The notes beneath the pieces were generated by a model, which was not told the origin of the DNA, searched no databases, and saw nothing but the letters and a program-made list of their open reading frames with translations. The translations under genes were made by a program, and so were the position numbers. From positions 1-64,000 of the forward strand of contig NZ_CAJFCN010000005.1 of NCBI RefSeq assembly GCF_904063055.1: DNA of 64,000 nucleotides, read 5' to 3'. The stretch comes from Pseudomonas paracarnis (GTDB lineage Bacteria; Pseudomonadota; Gammaproteobacteria; Pseudomonadales; Pseudomonadaceae). Shown one piece after another: positions 1 through 8,238 of the stretch (the first letter of the stretch is position 1; every line of letters starts with the position of its first letter).

Positions 1-178
1 GCCAGATGCATTCTTTATCGGCGCTTGGGTGAAAGGAGGAGGGGCGAAATCTCCCACGGTCTGTACTGCGTCAACAGTCAGAATCGGGCTTTGTCCCTTC
101 TCCTCCCTTCAAGTCCTAGCATACAAGCGGGCTTGCCCGCGAAAGCGTTAGTTCAAGCAACACATATCTCGGATCGAG
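1..178. other. Intergenic sequence at window edge with imperfect inverted repeat
   Basis: No gene is supported here. Two purine/pyrimidine-rich arms at about 32-51 (GGAGGAGGGG core) and 97-116 (CTTCTCCTCC core) form an imperfect inverted repeat of some 18 bp. A short REP-like half palindrome (GCGGGCTTGCCCGCG) lies at 128-142. This sequence follows the 3' end of the leftward oxidoreductase gene and may act as its terminator region, but there is no clean stem followed by a T-run. Confidence 0.4.
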
Positions 179-2527
179 TCAGGCCGAGCGCGCCATGATC
201 AACCCACTGTCACTCGCCGCTTCCAAGCGAATCGCAACAAACTTGGACGTTGGCGTATGGCTACCGTCGCCAGTGCTTTCCAACGGCACCAACGGGTTCA
301 CTTCGGGGTAGTAAGCCGCCGCCTGCCCCGCCGGAATATCAAATGCCAGCAACGTAAAGCCCTTCACGCGGCGCTCACGACCGTCTTCCCACAGCGACAC
401 GATGTCTGCCTTCTGCCCCGGCTTGAAGCCCAGGCGGATGATGTCGGCTTCGTTGACGAACAGCACGTCACGTTGGCCTTTGACCCCGCGATAACGGTCG
501 TCCAGGCCGTAGATGGTGGTGTTGTACTGATCATGGGAGCGCATTGACTGCATGATCAGGTCCGGCACTCGGCCCGTGGCGTGGGTGCGCTCATGGATCA
601 GGTCTTTGGGCAAGATGTTGGGGCGGAAGTTGGCGCGACCTGAGGGGGTGTTCCAGCGGCGTGCGCCGGCGGAGTTGCCCAGATAGAAGCCGCCTGGATG
701 TTTGATCTTCTCGTTGAAGTCCTTGAAGCCTGGGATGGTGTCGGCGATCAGGTCGCGGATGCGCCCGTAGTCGGCCACTAGCCAGTTCCAATCCACGGGC
801 TTGCTGCCCAGGGTGGCGGCAGCAATGCCCGCCAGGATCGCCGGCTCGGACTTCATCAGTTTCGACAGCGGTTGCAGTTGGCCGTTGGAGCCGTGGACCA
901 TGCTGAACGAGTCTTCCACCGTCACCGCTTGCGGGCCGTCGGCCTGGATGTCTATGTCGGTGCGGCCCAGGCACGGCAAGATCAACGCATCTTTACCGTG
1001 CATCAGGTGGCTGCGGTTGAGCTTGGTGCTGATCTGCACGGTCAGGTCGCAATTTCGCAGCGCTTCAAAGGTGCGCGTGCTGTCTGGCGTGGCTTGGGCA
1101 AAGTTGCCGCCCAGGCCGATAAAGACTTTGGAGCGGCCTTCAAGCATGGCGTGAATTGCTTCCACCACGTTATGGCCATTGTCGCGCGGCACCTGGAACT
1201 GGAAACGACGCTCCAGCGCGTCCAGAAACGCCACCGGTGGGCGTTCGTTGATGCCCATGGTGCGGTCGCCCTGTACGTTACTGTGGCCACGCACCGGGCA
1301 CAGCCCGGCACCTGGGCGGCCGATATTGCCGCGCAGCAGCATCAGGTTGGCGATTTCCTGGATAGTCGGCACCGAGTGGCGGTGCTGGGTAATCCCCATC
1401 GCCCAGCACATGATTACATTCTTGCCTTTGGCGTACATGCGTGCCGCTTGCTCGATCTCCACCAGGGTCAGGCCGGACTGCTCGACGATCTCCTCCCACG
1501 AGGTGTCGTCGATCTGACCCAGGTATTCCAGAACGTTGGCAGTGTGCTCGTTGAGGAAGTCGTGGTCGAACACCGCTTCCTTGCCTTCGGCCAGGGCTTG
1601 GCGTTCCCACAGCAGCAGGAACTTGGCCATGCCACGCAAGATAGCCATATCGCCACCCAGCGCCGGGCGGAAGTAGGCGGTGTTGGTCGGCTTGTCGCCG
1701 TTGGTGAGCATTTCCAGCGGATGTTGCGGGTGCTGGAAGCGCTCCAGGCCGCGCTCTTTCAGCGGGTTGATACACACCACCTGAGCGCCGCGTTTCACCG
1801 CTTCGCGCAGCGGCTCAAGCATGCGTGGGTGGTTGGTGCCGGGGTTCTGGCCCCAGACGAAAATGGCATCGGCATGTTCGAAGTCATCAAAGGTTACGGT
1901 ACCTTTGCCCACGCCGACACTCTGCGCCAGGGCTACGCCGCTGGCTTCGTGGCACATGTTCGAGCAGTCCGGGAAGTTGTTGGTGCCAAAGGCGCGTACG
2001 AACAACTGGTACAGGTAGGCGGCTTCGTTGCTGGCGCGGCCCGAGGTGTAGAACTCGGCCATGTTCGGGCTGGGCAGCGCGTTGAGGTGCTTGCCGATCA
2101 GGTCGAACGCGGCATCCCAACTGATGGGCAGGTAGCGATCGGTCTCGGCGTCATAGCGCATTGGCTCCGTCAGGCGGCCCTGGTACTCCAGCCAATAGTC
2201 GCTTTGCTCCAGCAACGCTGTGACGCTGTGCTTGGCGAAGAAGGCCGCATCGACGCGGCGCTTGGTGGCTTCCCAGTTGACCGCCTTGGCGCCGTTTTCG
2301 CAGAACTTGACCATGCCGCTTTCCGGCGAGTCGCCCCAGGCGCAGCCCGGGCAGTCGAAGCCGCCGTTCTGATTGGTCTTGAGCATCATGCGCAGGTTTT
2401 TCAGGGCGTTGTCACTGGTCAGCCAGGCTTGCGCCACACTGATCAGAGCGCCCCAGCCACCGGCTGGGCCTTTATAGGGCTTGTAGCGTGGGGTTGGGGT
2501 CTGGTCGGCTTGGTGGTGAAGGCTCAT
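179..2527 (-). CDS. FdhF/YdeP-family molybdopterin oxidoreductase
   Basis: A 782-residue cytoplasmic (no signal peptide) molybdopterin-bis(MGD) oxidoreductase of the formate dehydrogenase alpha / YdeP type. The N-terminus carries cysteines at C59, C62 and C76 (CPGC then a wide gap), unlike the four-cysteine Fe-S pattern of true FdhF. An NMCHEAS motif at about 191-197 places C192 where FdhF has its selenocysteine/cysteine Mo ligand. The usual molybdopterin-binding segments (WGQNPGTNHPRM, RGNIGRPGAG) and a C-terminal molydopterin dinucleotide-binding domain follow. Its start overlaps the end of fdhD by 4 bp (ATGA), so FdhD probably sulfurates its cofactor. Formate as substrate is unproven; in E. 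coli YdeP is linked to acid resistance. Confidence 0.9.
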   Translation of the reverse strand: MSLHHQADQTPTPRYKPYKGPAGGWGALISVAQAWLTSDNALKNLRMMLKTNQNGGFDCPGCAWGDSPESGMVKFCENGAKAVNWEATKRRVDAAFFAKHSVTALLEQSDYWLEYQGRLTEPMRYDAETDRYLPISWDAAFDLIGKHLNALPSPNMAEFYTSGRASNEAAYLYQLFVRAFGTNNFPDCSNMCHEASGVALAQSVGVGKGTVTFDDFEHADAIFVWGQNPGTNHPRMLEPLREAVKRGAQVVCINPLKERGLERFQHPQHPLEMLTNGDKPTNTAYFRPALGGDMAILRGMAKFLLLWERQALAEGKEAVFDHDFLNEHTANVLEYLGQIDDTSWEEIVEQSGLTLVEIEQAARMYAKGKNVIMCWAMGITQHRHSVPTIQEIANLMLLRGNIGRPGAGLCPVRGHSNVQGDRTMGINERPPVAFLDALERRFQFQVPRDNGHNVVEAIHAMLEGRSKVFIGLGGNFAQATPDSTRTFEALRNCDLTVQISTKLNRSHLMHGKDALILPCLGRTDIDIQADGPQAVTVEDSFSMVHGSNGQLQPLSKLMKSEPAILAGIAAATLGSKPVDWNWLVADYGRIRDLIADTIPGFKDFNEKIKHPGGFYLGNSAGARRWNTPSGRANFRPNILPKDLIHERTHATGRVPDLIMQSMRSHDQYNTTIYGLDDRYRGVKGQRDVLFVNEADIIRLGFKPGQKADIVSLWEDGRERRVKGFTLLAFDIPAGQAAAYYPEVNPLVPLESTGDGSHTPTSKFVAIRLEAASDSGLIMARSA

Positions 2528-3363
2528 GGCTGGTGCTCCATCGCAGGGCTATAGACCCGTGGCGCGCTTTTTTGCGGCAGGTGGATGAGGTTGAGGTTGT
2601 GCCGGCGCGCCCATTGCAAGGCCAGGCCGGTAGGCGACGACAGGCTGACCAGGGTCTGGATGCCCGCGCGCAAGACTTTCTGAATCAATTCGAGGCTGCA
2701 GCGGCTGGTAACAATCGCGAGGCCGCCGTCGGTCGGAATCTTTTGGCGGATCAACGCACCAATCAACTTATCCAGGGCGTTATGCCGGCCGATGTCTTCG
2801 CGACCCATCAGCAATTCACCCTGGCTGTTCATAAATACCGCCGCATGCACGGCGCCGCTGTGCTGGCCCAAGGGTTGGAATGCGCTGATACGCTGGCGCA
2901 GGCCATCGAGCCACTGCGCGGGCGGCAAGGGTGCGCCGGGCAGTACCTGAAGGTCGGGCAATGCTTGTTCTACCGCTTCAACGCCACATAGACCGCAGCC
3001 GCTGGTGCCTGCCAATTGGCGGCGTTGCTGCTTGAGGTTCCAGAACGCACGGCTGGAAACCTGTACCTGAGCGTACTGGGCTGCGCCTGAACCGCTGATT
3101 TTCAGGTCATAAATGTCGTTAACGTCGGTGATAATGCCGCTGCCGAGGCTGAAACCTACAATGAAGTCTTCCAGGTCCGTAGGCGTCACCAGCATCACCG
3201 CCTGGCTGATATCGTTGTAGGCAATCGCCAACGCCACTTCTTCGGCCAGCGCAGTGCTGGCGACTTCCGTGTGTTCAAGATTGCAATAGTGATAGCTCTG
3301 GCTAGCGACGGGCGCGGTCGATTCGAGAGCGGGCGCCGCGCAGTGAGGGCGCTTGGCGTTCAT
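2524..3363 (-). CDS. fdhD: FdhD, formate dehydrogenase accessory sulfurtransferase
   Basis: A 279-residue FdhD, close to the family's usual length. Family knowledge: it passes sulfur from IscS to the Mo-bisMGD cofactor before insertion into formate dehydrogenase-type enzymes. The sequence shows the essential CxxC loop as CGLCG at C123/C126, and the C-terminal segments VTSRCSLELIQKVLRAGI and SLSSPTGLALQWA typical of the family. It is translationally coupled (ATGA) to the downstream molybdoenzyme gene, its likely client. The first ~25 residues are low in conservation, so the start could lie slightly inside. Confidence 0.95.
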   Translation of the reverse strand: MNAKRPHCAAPALESTAPVASQSYHYCNLEHTEVASTALAEEVALAIAYNDISQAVMLVTPTDLEDFIVGFSLGSGIITDVNDIYDLKISGSGAAQYAQVQVSSRAFWNLKQQRRQLAGTSGCGLCGVEAVEQALPDLQVLPGAPLPPAQWLDGLRQRISAFQPLGQHSGAVHAAVFMNSQGELLMGREDIGRHNALDKLIGALIRQKIPTDGGLAIVTSRCSLELIQKVLRAGIQTLVSLSSPTGLALQWARRHNLNLIHLPQKSAPRVYSPAMEHQP

Positions 3364-3605
3364 GGGGCAGTACCACCGGCGGATTGATCAGTGTTTAGAC
3401 TAGGCGCGACAAAGGGTCACGTCTAATCGCCAGTATTGATCTATTGATAGAGGGCGTCGATCAAGGTTCACCGGCGTTTGCGTCGGGCTTATTCCAGGCA
3501 GGGGTGAGTTGGATACTTTTGAGTCTTTAGCCAGTCTGGAACCCAAGTCGGCAGGACTGGTCTAGTCTTGGGCATCTGGAAATTAAATCCCAAGGAGAGC
3601 GCACC

Positions 3606-4046
3606 ATGAGTATTTTTAGCTTTATCAAAGAAGCCGGCGAAAAGATTGTCGACCTGTTGACGCCGGGTAATGCGAACGCGAGTGAGCAGTTGAAGGAGCA
3701 TGTGAGCAAGGTGGGCCTGGGTAATCCAAACGTGCAGACCACGGTGGATGGCGACAAGGTCACGGTGACCGGTGAAGTGGCCACGCAGGAAGAGAAAGAG
3801 AAGATCCTGTTGGCGCTGGGTAACATTGCCGGCGTGGCAAGTGTGGATGACCAGATCACTGTTACTGGCCCTGCGGTTACCGCTGCTCGCTTCGTCGTAG
3901 TGAAAAAGGGCGATACCCTCAGCGCGATTTCCCTGGCGGTGTACGGTAATGCCAACCAGTACAACAAGATTTTCGAGGCTAACAAGCCGCTGCTGTCGCA
4001 CCCGGACAAGATCTACCCCGGCCAGACACTGCGCATCCCTGAGTAA
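3606..4046 (+). CDS. kbp: BON-LysM domain protein (Kbp/YgaU-like)
   Basis: A 146-residue protein with a BON domain (about residues 35-85, with TVDGDKVTVTGEVATQEE) followed by a LysM domain (about 97-146, with VVVKKGDTLSAISLAVYGN). The architecture and length match E. coli Kbp/YgaU (149 aa), a K+-binding protein reported to be stress- and potassium-responsive. There is no signal peptide, as in Kbp, despite the LysM domain. AAGGAG at 3592-3597 lies 8 nt before the ATG. It stands alone, convergent with yrfG. Confidence 0.92.
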   Translation: MSIFSFIKEAGEKIVDLLTPGNANASEQLKEHVSKVGLGNPNVQTTVDGDKVTVTGEVATQEEKEKILLALGNIAGVASVDDQITVTGPAVTAARFVVVKKGDTLSAISLAVYGNANQYNKIFEANKPLLSHPDKIYPGQTLRIPE

Positions 4047-4060
4047 TACGCAGGGCAAAA

Positions 4061-4089
4061 TGTGGGAAGGGGCGTGCTCCCTCCCACAC
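4061..4089. repeat. Degenerate single REP element
   Basis: A short palindrome, TGTGGGAAGGGGCG facing CTCCCTCCCACA, between the convergent kbp-like gene and yrfG. It looks like a decayed single copy of the GTGGGAGC-type REP seen elsewhere in the window and may form a hairpin for both converging transcripts. Confidence 0.6.
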
Positions 4090-4093
4090 TTGA

Positions 4094-4756
4094 TCAAAGT
4101 CCGGCAATGAGATCTCGATAATCCCCCACTGCTAAAAATTCTGCGGTGTCCTTTGGTTCTTTCTTGCTATCAGGCTCTTTCACTGCCAGCAAATGACCGA
4201 CCCCGAAATCCCGGGCGCTGCGCAAGATCGGCAAAGTGTCATCTATAAACAGGCTACGGGCCGGGTCAAAGTGGATATCCGCTTGCAAGGCTTGCCAGAA
4301 TTGCGGGTTTTCCTTGGGAAAACCGTAGTCGTGAGAGCTGATCAAACGCTCGAAATACGGCGCCAGTTCAATGCGTTCCAACTTCAATGACAGCGAATCA
4401 CGATGAGCGTTGGTGATCATGATCACGCGCTTGCCGGCCTGTTTGATCGCCGCCAGGAACGTATCGGCATCCGGACGCAGGGCGATCAGGTGGGCGGTTT
4501 CCAGCTTGAGTTCGCGCACCGGGATCTTGAGCTCGGCGCTCCAGAAATCCAGGCAATACCATTGCAACTGTCCGGCGTTACGCTCAAACAGCGGTTGCAG
4601 CTCCATCTCCGCCATGGCCTGGCTCACACCGTGCAGTTCGGCGTAGCGCTGGGGCAGGTGCTCCATCCAGAAGTGGTTGTCGTAATGCAGGTCGAGTAGG
4701 GTGCCGTCCATGTCCAGCAGGACGGTATCGATGGCGTGCCAGGGCAAAGAGGGCAT
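4094..4756 (-). CDS. yrfG: GMP/IMP nucleotidase YrfG (HAD superfamily)
   Basis: A 220-residue HAD hydrolase. Motif I is DMDGTLLD at D15/D17; motif II is in MITNAHRD; the K and DD of motifs III/IV are in SHDYGFPKENPQFW and SLFIDDTLPIL. E. coli YrfG dephosphorylates GMP and IMP. It is divergent from nudE with 87 bp between the starts; the same yrfG/nudE pairing occurs in E. coli, consistent with nucleotide housekeeping. Confidence 0.92.
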   Translation of the reverse strand: MPSLPWHAIDTVLLDMDGTLLDLHYDNHFWMEHLPQRYAELHGVSQAMAEMELQPLFERNAGQLQWYCLDFWSAELKIPVRELKLETAHLIALRPDADTFLAAIKQAGKRVIMITNAHRDSLSLKLERIELAPYFERLISSHDYGFPKENPQFWQALQADIHFDPARSLFIDDTLPILRSARDFGVGHLLAVKEPDSKKEPKDTAEFLAVGDYRDLIAGL

Positions 4757-4843
4757 GGTGGGGTCTCACGTAAGTAAAGATATCCGACACAGACAATCGG
4801 AAAAGCCACGGTATAGTAACCCGATCACGCCAAGGAGCCGTTT

Positions 4844-5410
4844 ATGCGCCAGAAACCCACTGTCCTCGCCCGCGAAATAGTCGCCAGTAGCCGTTTGTTC
4901 CGCGTGGAGGAAGTGCAATTGCGCTTTTCCAATGGCGTTGAGCGCACCTACGAGCGTCTTGTCGGGCGTGGCACGGGCTATGGCGCCGTGATGATTGTGG
5001 CGATGATCGATGAAGACCATGCAGTGCTGGTGGAAGAATACTGCGGCGGCACTGACGAATATGAATTGTCGTTGCCCAAAGGCCTGATCGAGCCCGGCGA
5101 AGACGTGCTTGCAGCGGCAGACCGCGAACTCAAGGAAGAGGCCGGCTACGGTGCACGGCAGTTGGAGCACATCACCGAGCTGTCATTGTCGCCCGGCTAT
5201 ATGAGCCAGAAGATCCAGGTGGTGTTGGCTACCGATCTCTACGAAGAGCGTCTTGAAGGTGATGAGCCCGAACCAATGCGGGTAGACCGGGTCAACCTGC
5301 GTGAGCTGTCGGCGCTGGCGCAAAACGAGCAGTTCAGCGAAGGTCGTGCCCTGGCTGCGCTGTATCTGGTAAGAGACCTGTTGACCCAGCGTGGAGCGTT
5401 CACCGCATGA
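4844..5410 (+). CDS. nudE: NudE, ADP compounds hydrolase (Nudix)
   Basis: A 188-residue Nudix hydrolase acting on ADP-ribose, Ap3A and NADH-type ADP compounds in E. coli. The Nudix box runs from G80 to about residue 102 (GLIEPGED ... RELKEEAGYG) and fits GX5EX7REUXEEXGU. AAGGAG at 4831-4836 precedes the ATG and a TATAGT -10-like hexamer lies at 4812-4817. Its stop overlaps the start of cysQ by 4 bp (ATGA), so the two are co-translated. Confidence 0.95.
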   Translation: MRQKPTVLAREIVASSRLFRVEEVQLRFSNGVERTYERLVGRGTGYGAVMIVAMIDEDHAVLVEEYCGGTDEYELSLPKGLIEPGEDVLAAADRELKEEAGYGARQLEHITELSLSPGYMSQKIQVVLATDLYEERLEGDEPEPMRVDRVNLRELSALAQNEQFSEGRALAALYLVRDLLTQRGAFTA

Positions 5411-6243
5411 GCGAACTGTTTTTAGGCCACCCGTTTATCGCTCCGGTCATTGAACTGGCTCGGCAGGCGGGTGAAGCCATCCTGCCGTACTGGCGTGCCG
5501 AGGTAGCCGTGACGTCCAAGGCGGATGATTCTCCCGTGACGGCTGCTGACCTGGCTGCCCACCATCTGATTCTCGCTGGCCTCACCGCGCTGGACCCAAG
5601 CATTCCAGTGCTGTCTGAAGAGGACGCCGATATCGATCAGAGCGTGCGTGCCGGCTGGCAGCGTTGGTGGTTGGTGGACCCTCTGGATGGCACCAAGGAA
5701 TTCATTTCTGGCAGTGAAGAGTTCACCGTCAATATTGCATTGATCGAACAGGGCCGCGTGGTGTTCGGCGTGGTGTCGATACCGACCACTGGCCGTTGCT
5801 ACTTCGGCGGCGCGGGCCTGGGGGCTTGGCGTTCGGACGTCAATGCCGCGCCCAAGCAGATTCAAGTGCGCCAGGCCAGGGCTGCGGGCGAAGCCTTTAC
5901 CGTGGTGGCCAGCCGTCGTCATACCAGCCCTGAGCAGGAGCGTCTGTTAGATGGTTTGAGCGAGGGCTTGGGCGAGTTGAAACTGGCGAATATCGGCAGC
6001 TCGTTGAAGTTTTGCTTATTAGCCGAGGGCAGTGCCGATTGTTATCCGCGCCTGGCGCCGACCTCGCAGTGGGATACCGCAGCGGCCCAGGGTGTATTGG
6101 AAGGGGCGGGGGGCGAAGTGCTGGAGTTGGATGGCAAGCCGTTCAGCTACCCGGCGCGGGAGTCGTTGCTGAACCCGTTCTTTCTGGCATTGCCAGCCAA
6201 GGCCGCCTGGCGTGATCGGCTGCTGACCCTGGCCAGATCTTAA
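5407..6243 (+). CDS. cysQ: CysQ, 3'(2'),5'-bisphosphate nucleotidase
   Basis: A 278-residue member of the Li+-sensitive, Mg2+-dependent phosphatase (inositol monophosphatase-like) fold. It hydrolyses 3'-phosphoadenosine 5'-phosphate from sulfate assimilation to AMP and phosphate. Metal-site motifs are visible: SEED at about 70-73, DPLDGTKEF at 91-99, and WDTAAAQGVLEGAGG near the C-terminus. Coupled to nudE by a 4-bp overlap. A REPIN follows immediately downstream. Confidence 0.95.
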   Translation: MSELFLGHPFIAPVIELARQAGEAILPYWRAEVAVTSKADDSPVTAADLAAHHLILAGLTALDPSIPVLSEEDADIDQSVRAGWQRWWLVDPLDGTKEFISGSEEFTVNIALIEQGRVVFGVVSIPTTGRCYFGGAGLGAWRSDVNAAPKQIQVRQARAAGEAFTVVASRRHTSPEQERLLDGLSEGLGELKLANIGSSLKFCLLAEGSADCYPRLAPTSQWDTAAAQGVLEGAGGEVLELDGKPFSYPARESLLNPFFLALPAKAAWRDRLLTLARS

Positions 6244-6260
6244 GATCACTGCAGAGCAAA

Positions 6261-6351
6261 ATGTGGGAGCGGGCTTGCCCGCGATGGCGGAGTGTCAGTC
6301 GTACAGGTATTGGCTGATCCACCGCTATCGCAGGCAAGCCAGCTCCCACAT
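6261..6351. repeat. REPIN (two inverted REP sequences)
   Basis: ATGTGGGAGCGGGCTTGCCC on the left and the inverted GGCAAGCCAGCTCCCACAT on the right, about 50 bp apart, form an approximately 90-bp cruciform-capable REPIN. It lies between the convergent cysQ and thioesterase genes and probably serves as the shared 3' boundary. Confidence 0.9.
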
Positions 6352-6370
6352 TTGTTTTATGTAATGGCTG

Positions 6371-6826
6371 CTAGCGGTGCAGGACGTACTGGCCGGTAAA
6401 GACTACGGCACGCGCTGCACTGCCTTCATTCACAATCCACGTCTGCAGCGCCAACCGCGCCCGCCCATAGCGCTGATAGGTCGCCATAAAGCGCTTCCAA
6501 ATCTTTTCATCCGGCGCCGCGCAAATGGCTGTCGCGTCCTGAGTCACCGGCAGCGGGTAGCTGATCTGCCCTTCCTGAATCACGATGTGCCCGTCTTCAA
6601 TCCCGGCTTCACGCAGCTTCAGGTGCAGCCAACCCCAACCCGCCAGCACGGCGCCGCAGTAGAGGCTGCCGCCAAACATGGTGCTCTTGTGGTTGATATT
6701 GGCTTGCAAGGGCAGGTGCAGTTGCAGCTGGTCCTGTTGCCAGTCGAGCACCCTGAGGCCCATTTCCCGGGTGAGTGGGATGTCATGGTGAAGGATGGAT
6801 TCCAGGTAACGGCTATCGCGGCTCAT
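6371..6826 (-). CDS. YiiD C-terminal-type hotdog thioesterase
   Basis: A protein of about 151 residues with the hotdog-fold thioesterase signature of the YiiD C-terminal domain (NINHKSTMFGGSLYCGAVLAGWG near the middle). The substrate is not known. I chose the ATG at 6826 because GAAGAGG precedes it at suitable spacing; an in-frame ATG at 6856 overlaps the stop of the upstream dctD-type gene by 4 bp (ATGA) and would add 10 residues. Either way it is the last gene of the rml-dctBD run and likely co-transcribed. Confidence 0.82.
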   Translation of the reverse strand: MSRDSRYLESILHHDIPLTREMGLRVLDWQQDQLQLHLPLQANINHKSTMFGGSLYCGAVLAGWGWLHLKLREAGIEDGHIVIQEGQISYPLPVTQDATAICAAPDEKIWKRFMATYQRYGRARLALQTWIVNEGSAARAVVFTGQYVLHR

Positions 6827-6852
6827 GGCGGCCTCTTCGTAGGTGGACGATG

Positions 6853-8238
6853 TCATTCGTCATCGGCGCTCTGGCTGGCACTGTCGGCGAAGTTCAGGCC
6901 GTGTTTGCGCAGTTTGTCGTGCAAGGTTTTGCGCGGCACGCCCAGGGCTTCGGCGAGGCTGCGCACGGAGCTGTGGGGGCGGGTCAGTTCGGCGGCGATC
7001 AGGCTTTTTTCGAACTGTTCGACTTGCTCGCTCAGGCCTCCGGGCGTGGAGGTCAGCACGCCGGCGGCGGGATGGTCCTGGGCGTTATCCAGGGCCAACT
7101 CCAGGCCGAGGGCGAAACGCTCCGCGGCGTTTTGCAGTTCCCGCACATTGCCCGGCCAGCTGTGGCGCAGCAACAGCGCGCGCTGGCCCGGTTGCAGTTC
7201 GTGCAAGGGCAGGCCGTGGCGGCTGCTGGCCTCGTCGGCGAAGTGCTGGAACAGCATCAGCGCATCTTCACCCCGTTCCCGTAGCGGGGGAATGCGCAGC
7301 GGCGCCACATTGAGGCGGTAATACAAGTCGGCACGGAAACGGCCCTGATCGGCGGCCTGGCGCAGGTCTTCCTTGGTGGCGGCGATAATGCGGATATCCA
7401 GCGGGATCAGCTGATTGCCACCCAGGCGCTCCACGACGCGCTCCTGTAAAAGGCGCAGCAACTTGACCTGTACATCCAGGCTCATGCTTTCGATTTCATC
7501 GAGGAACAGCGTGCCGCCATTAGCGAACTCGAACTTGCCGATGCGGCGCTTTTGCGCGCCGGTAAACGCGCCCGGTTCATGGCCGAATAGTTCGCTTTCC
7601 ACGACCGATTCCGCCAGTGCTCCGGCGTTAATCGCCACAAACGGGCCGCTGCGTCGGCTTGAGAGGTCGTGCAGGGCGCGGGCGACGACCTCCTTGCCAG
7701 CGCCGGTTTCGCCGAGGATCAGCACATCGGCCTTGGTCGCGGCCAGCGCACCGATTTGCTCGCGCAGGCGCAACATCTGTGGCGAGTGCCCTACCAGGCG
7801 CGTGCTCAGTTGCTGGCGATCGCTGAGGGCCAGGCGCAGGCTGCGGTTGTCCAGCACCAGCCGGCGCAGGGCCAGGGCACGGCGCACGCTGTCGAGCAGC
7901 GCGTCGCTGGCGAAGGGTTTTTCCAGGAAGTCATAGGCGCCGGCACGCATGGCCTGCACCGCCAGCGGTACGTCGCCGTGGCCGGTGATCAGCAGCACCG
8001 GCAGGTCGGGGTCCTGGCCGTGCAGTTCGGCCAACAATTCCAGGCCGTCCATGCCGGGCATGCGGATGTCGCTGACCACCACGCCCGGCCAGTCTCGGGA
8101 CAGGCGTGCGGTGAGCCCGGCGGCTTCGCCCAGGGGCAGGACGTTCAGGCCGGCCAGGTCCAGGGTCTGGCACAGGGCCTGACGCAGGTGTGGATCGTCG
8201 TCGATCAATACCACCTGAATCGAGTTGTCGATACTCAT
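6853..8238 (-). CDS. dctD: DctD-like sigma-54-dependent response regulator
   Basis: A 461-residue NtrC-family activator. Residues 1-120 are a receiver domain with D57 (VVSDIRMPG) as phosphoacceptor; the central AAA+ domain has Walker A GETGAGKE and the sigma-54-contacting GAFTGA loop; the C-terminal HTH is Fis-like (SLAEALGVPRKTLHDKL). The start at 8238 was chosen over an upstream in-frame ATG because it overlaps the dctB-type stop by 4 bp and begins the receiver domain. By family and position beside a DctB-like kinase it probably activates C4-dicarboxylate transporter genes located outside this window. Confidence 0.9.
   Translation of the reverse strand: MSIDNSIQVVLIDDDPHLRQALCQTLDLAGLNVLPLGEAAGLTARLSRDWPGVVVSDIRMPGMDGLELLAELHGQDPDLPVLLITGHGDVPLAVQAMRAGAYDFLEKPFASDALLDSVRRALALRRLVLDNRSLRLALSDRQQLSTRLVGHSPQMLRLREQIGALAATKADVLILGETGAGKEVVARALHDLSSRRSGPFVAINAGALAESVVESELFGHEPGAFTGAQKRRIGKFEFANGGTLFLDEIESMSLDVQVKLLRLLQERVVERLGGNQLIPLDIRIIAATKEDLRQAADQGRFRADLYYRLNVAPLRIPPLRERGEDALMLFQHFADEASSRHGLPLHELQPGQRALLLRHSWPGNVRELQNAAERFALGLELALDNAQDHPAAGVLTSTPGGLSEQVEQFEKSLIAAELTRPHSSVRSLAEALGVPRKTLHDKLRKHGLNFADSASQSADDE

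Noticed and set aside
872..2554. Long plus-strand frame (560 codons) opposite the molybdoenzyme gene
   Set aside because: Composition is His/Val/Gln-rich with no domain, exactly what the complement of a high-GC gene gives; the minus-strand frame has full family motifs.
3364..3605. Anr site between fdhD and the BON-LysM gene, suggested by several TTGAT/ATCAA words
   Set aside because: No pair has the TTGAT-N4-ATCAA spacing.
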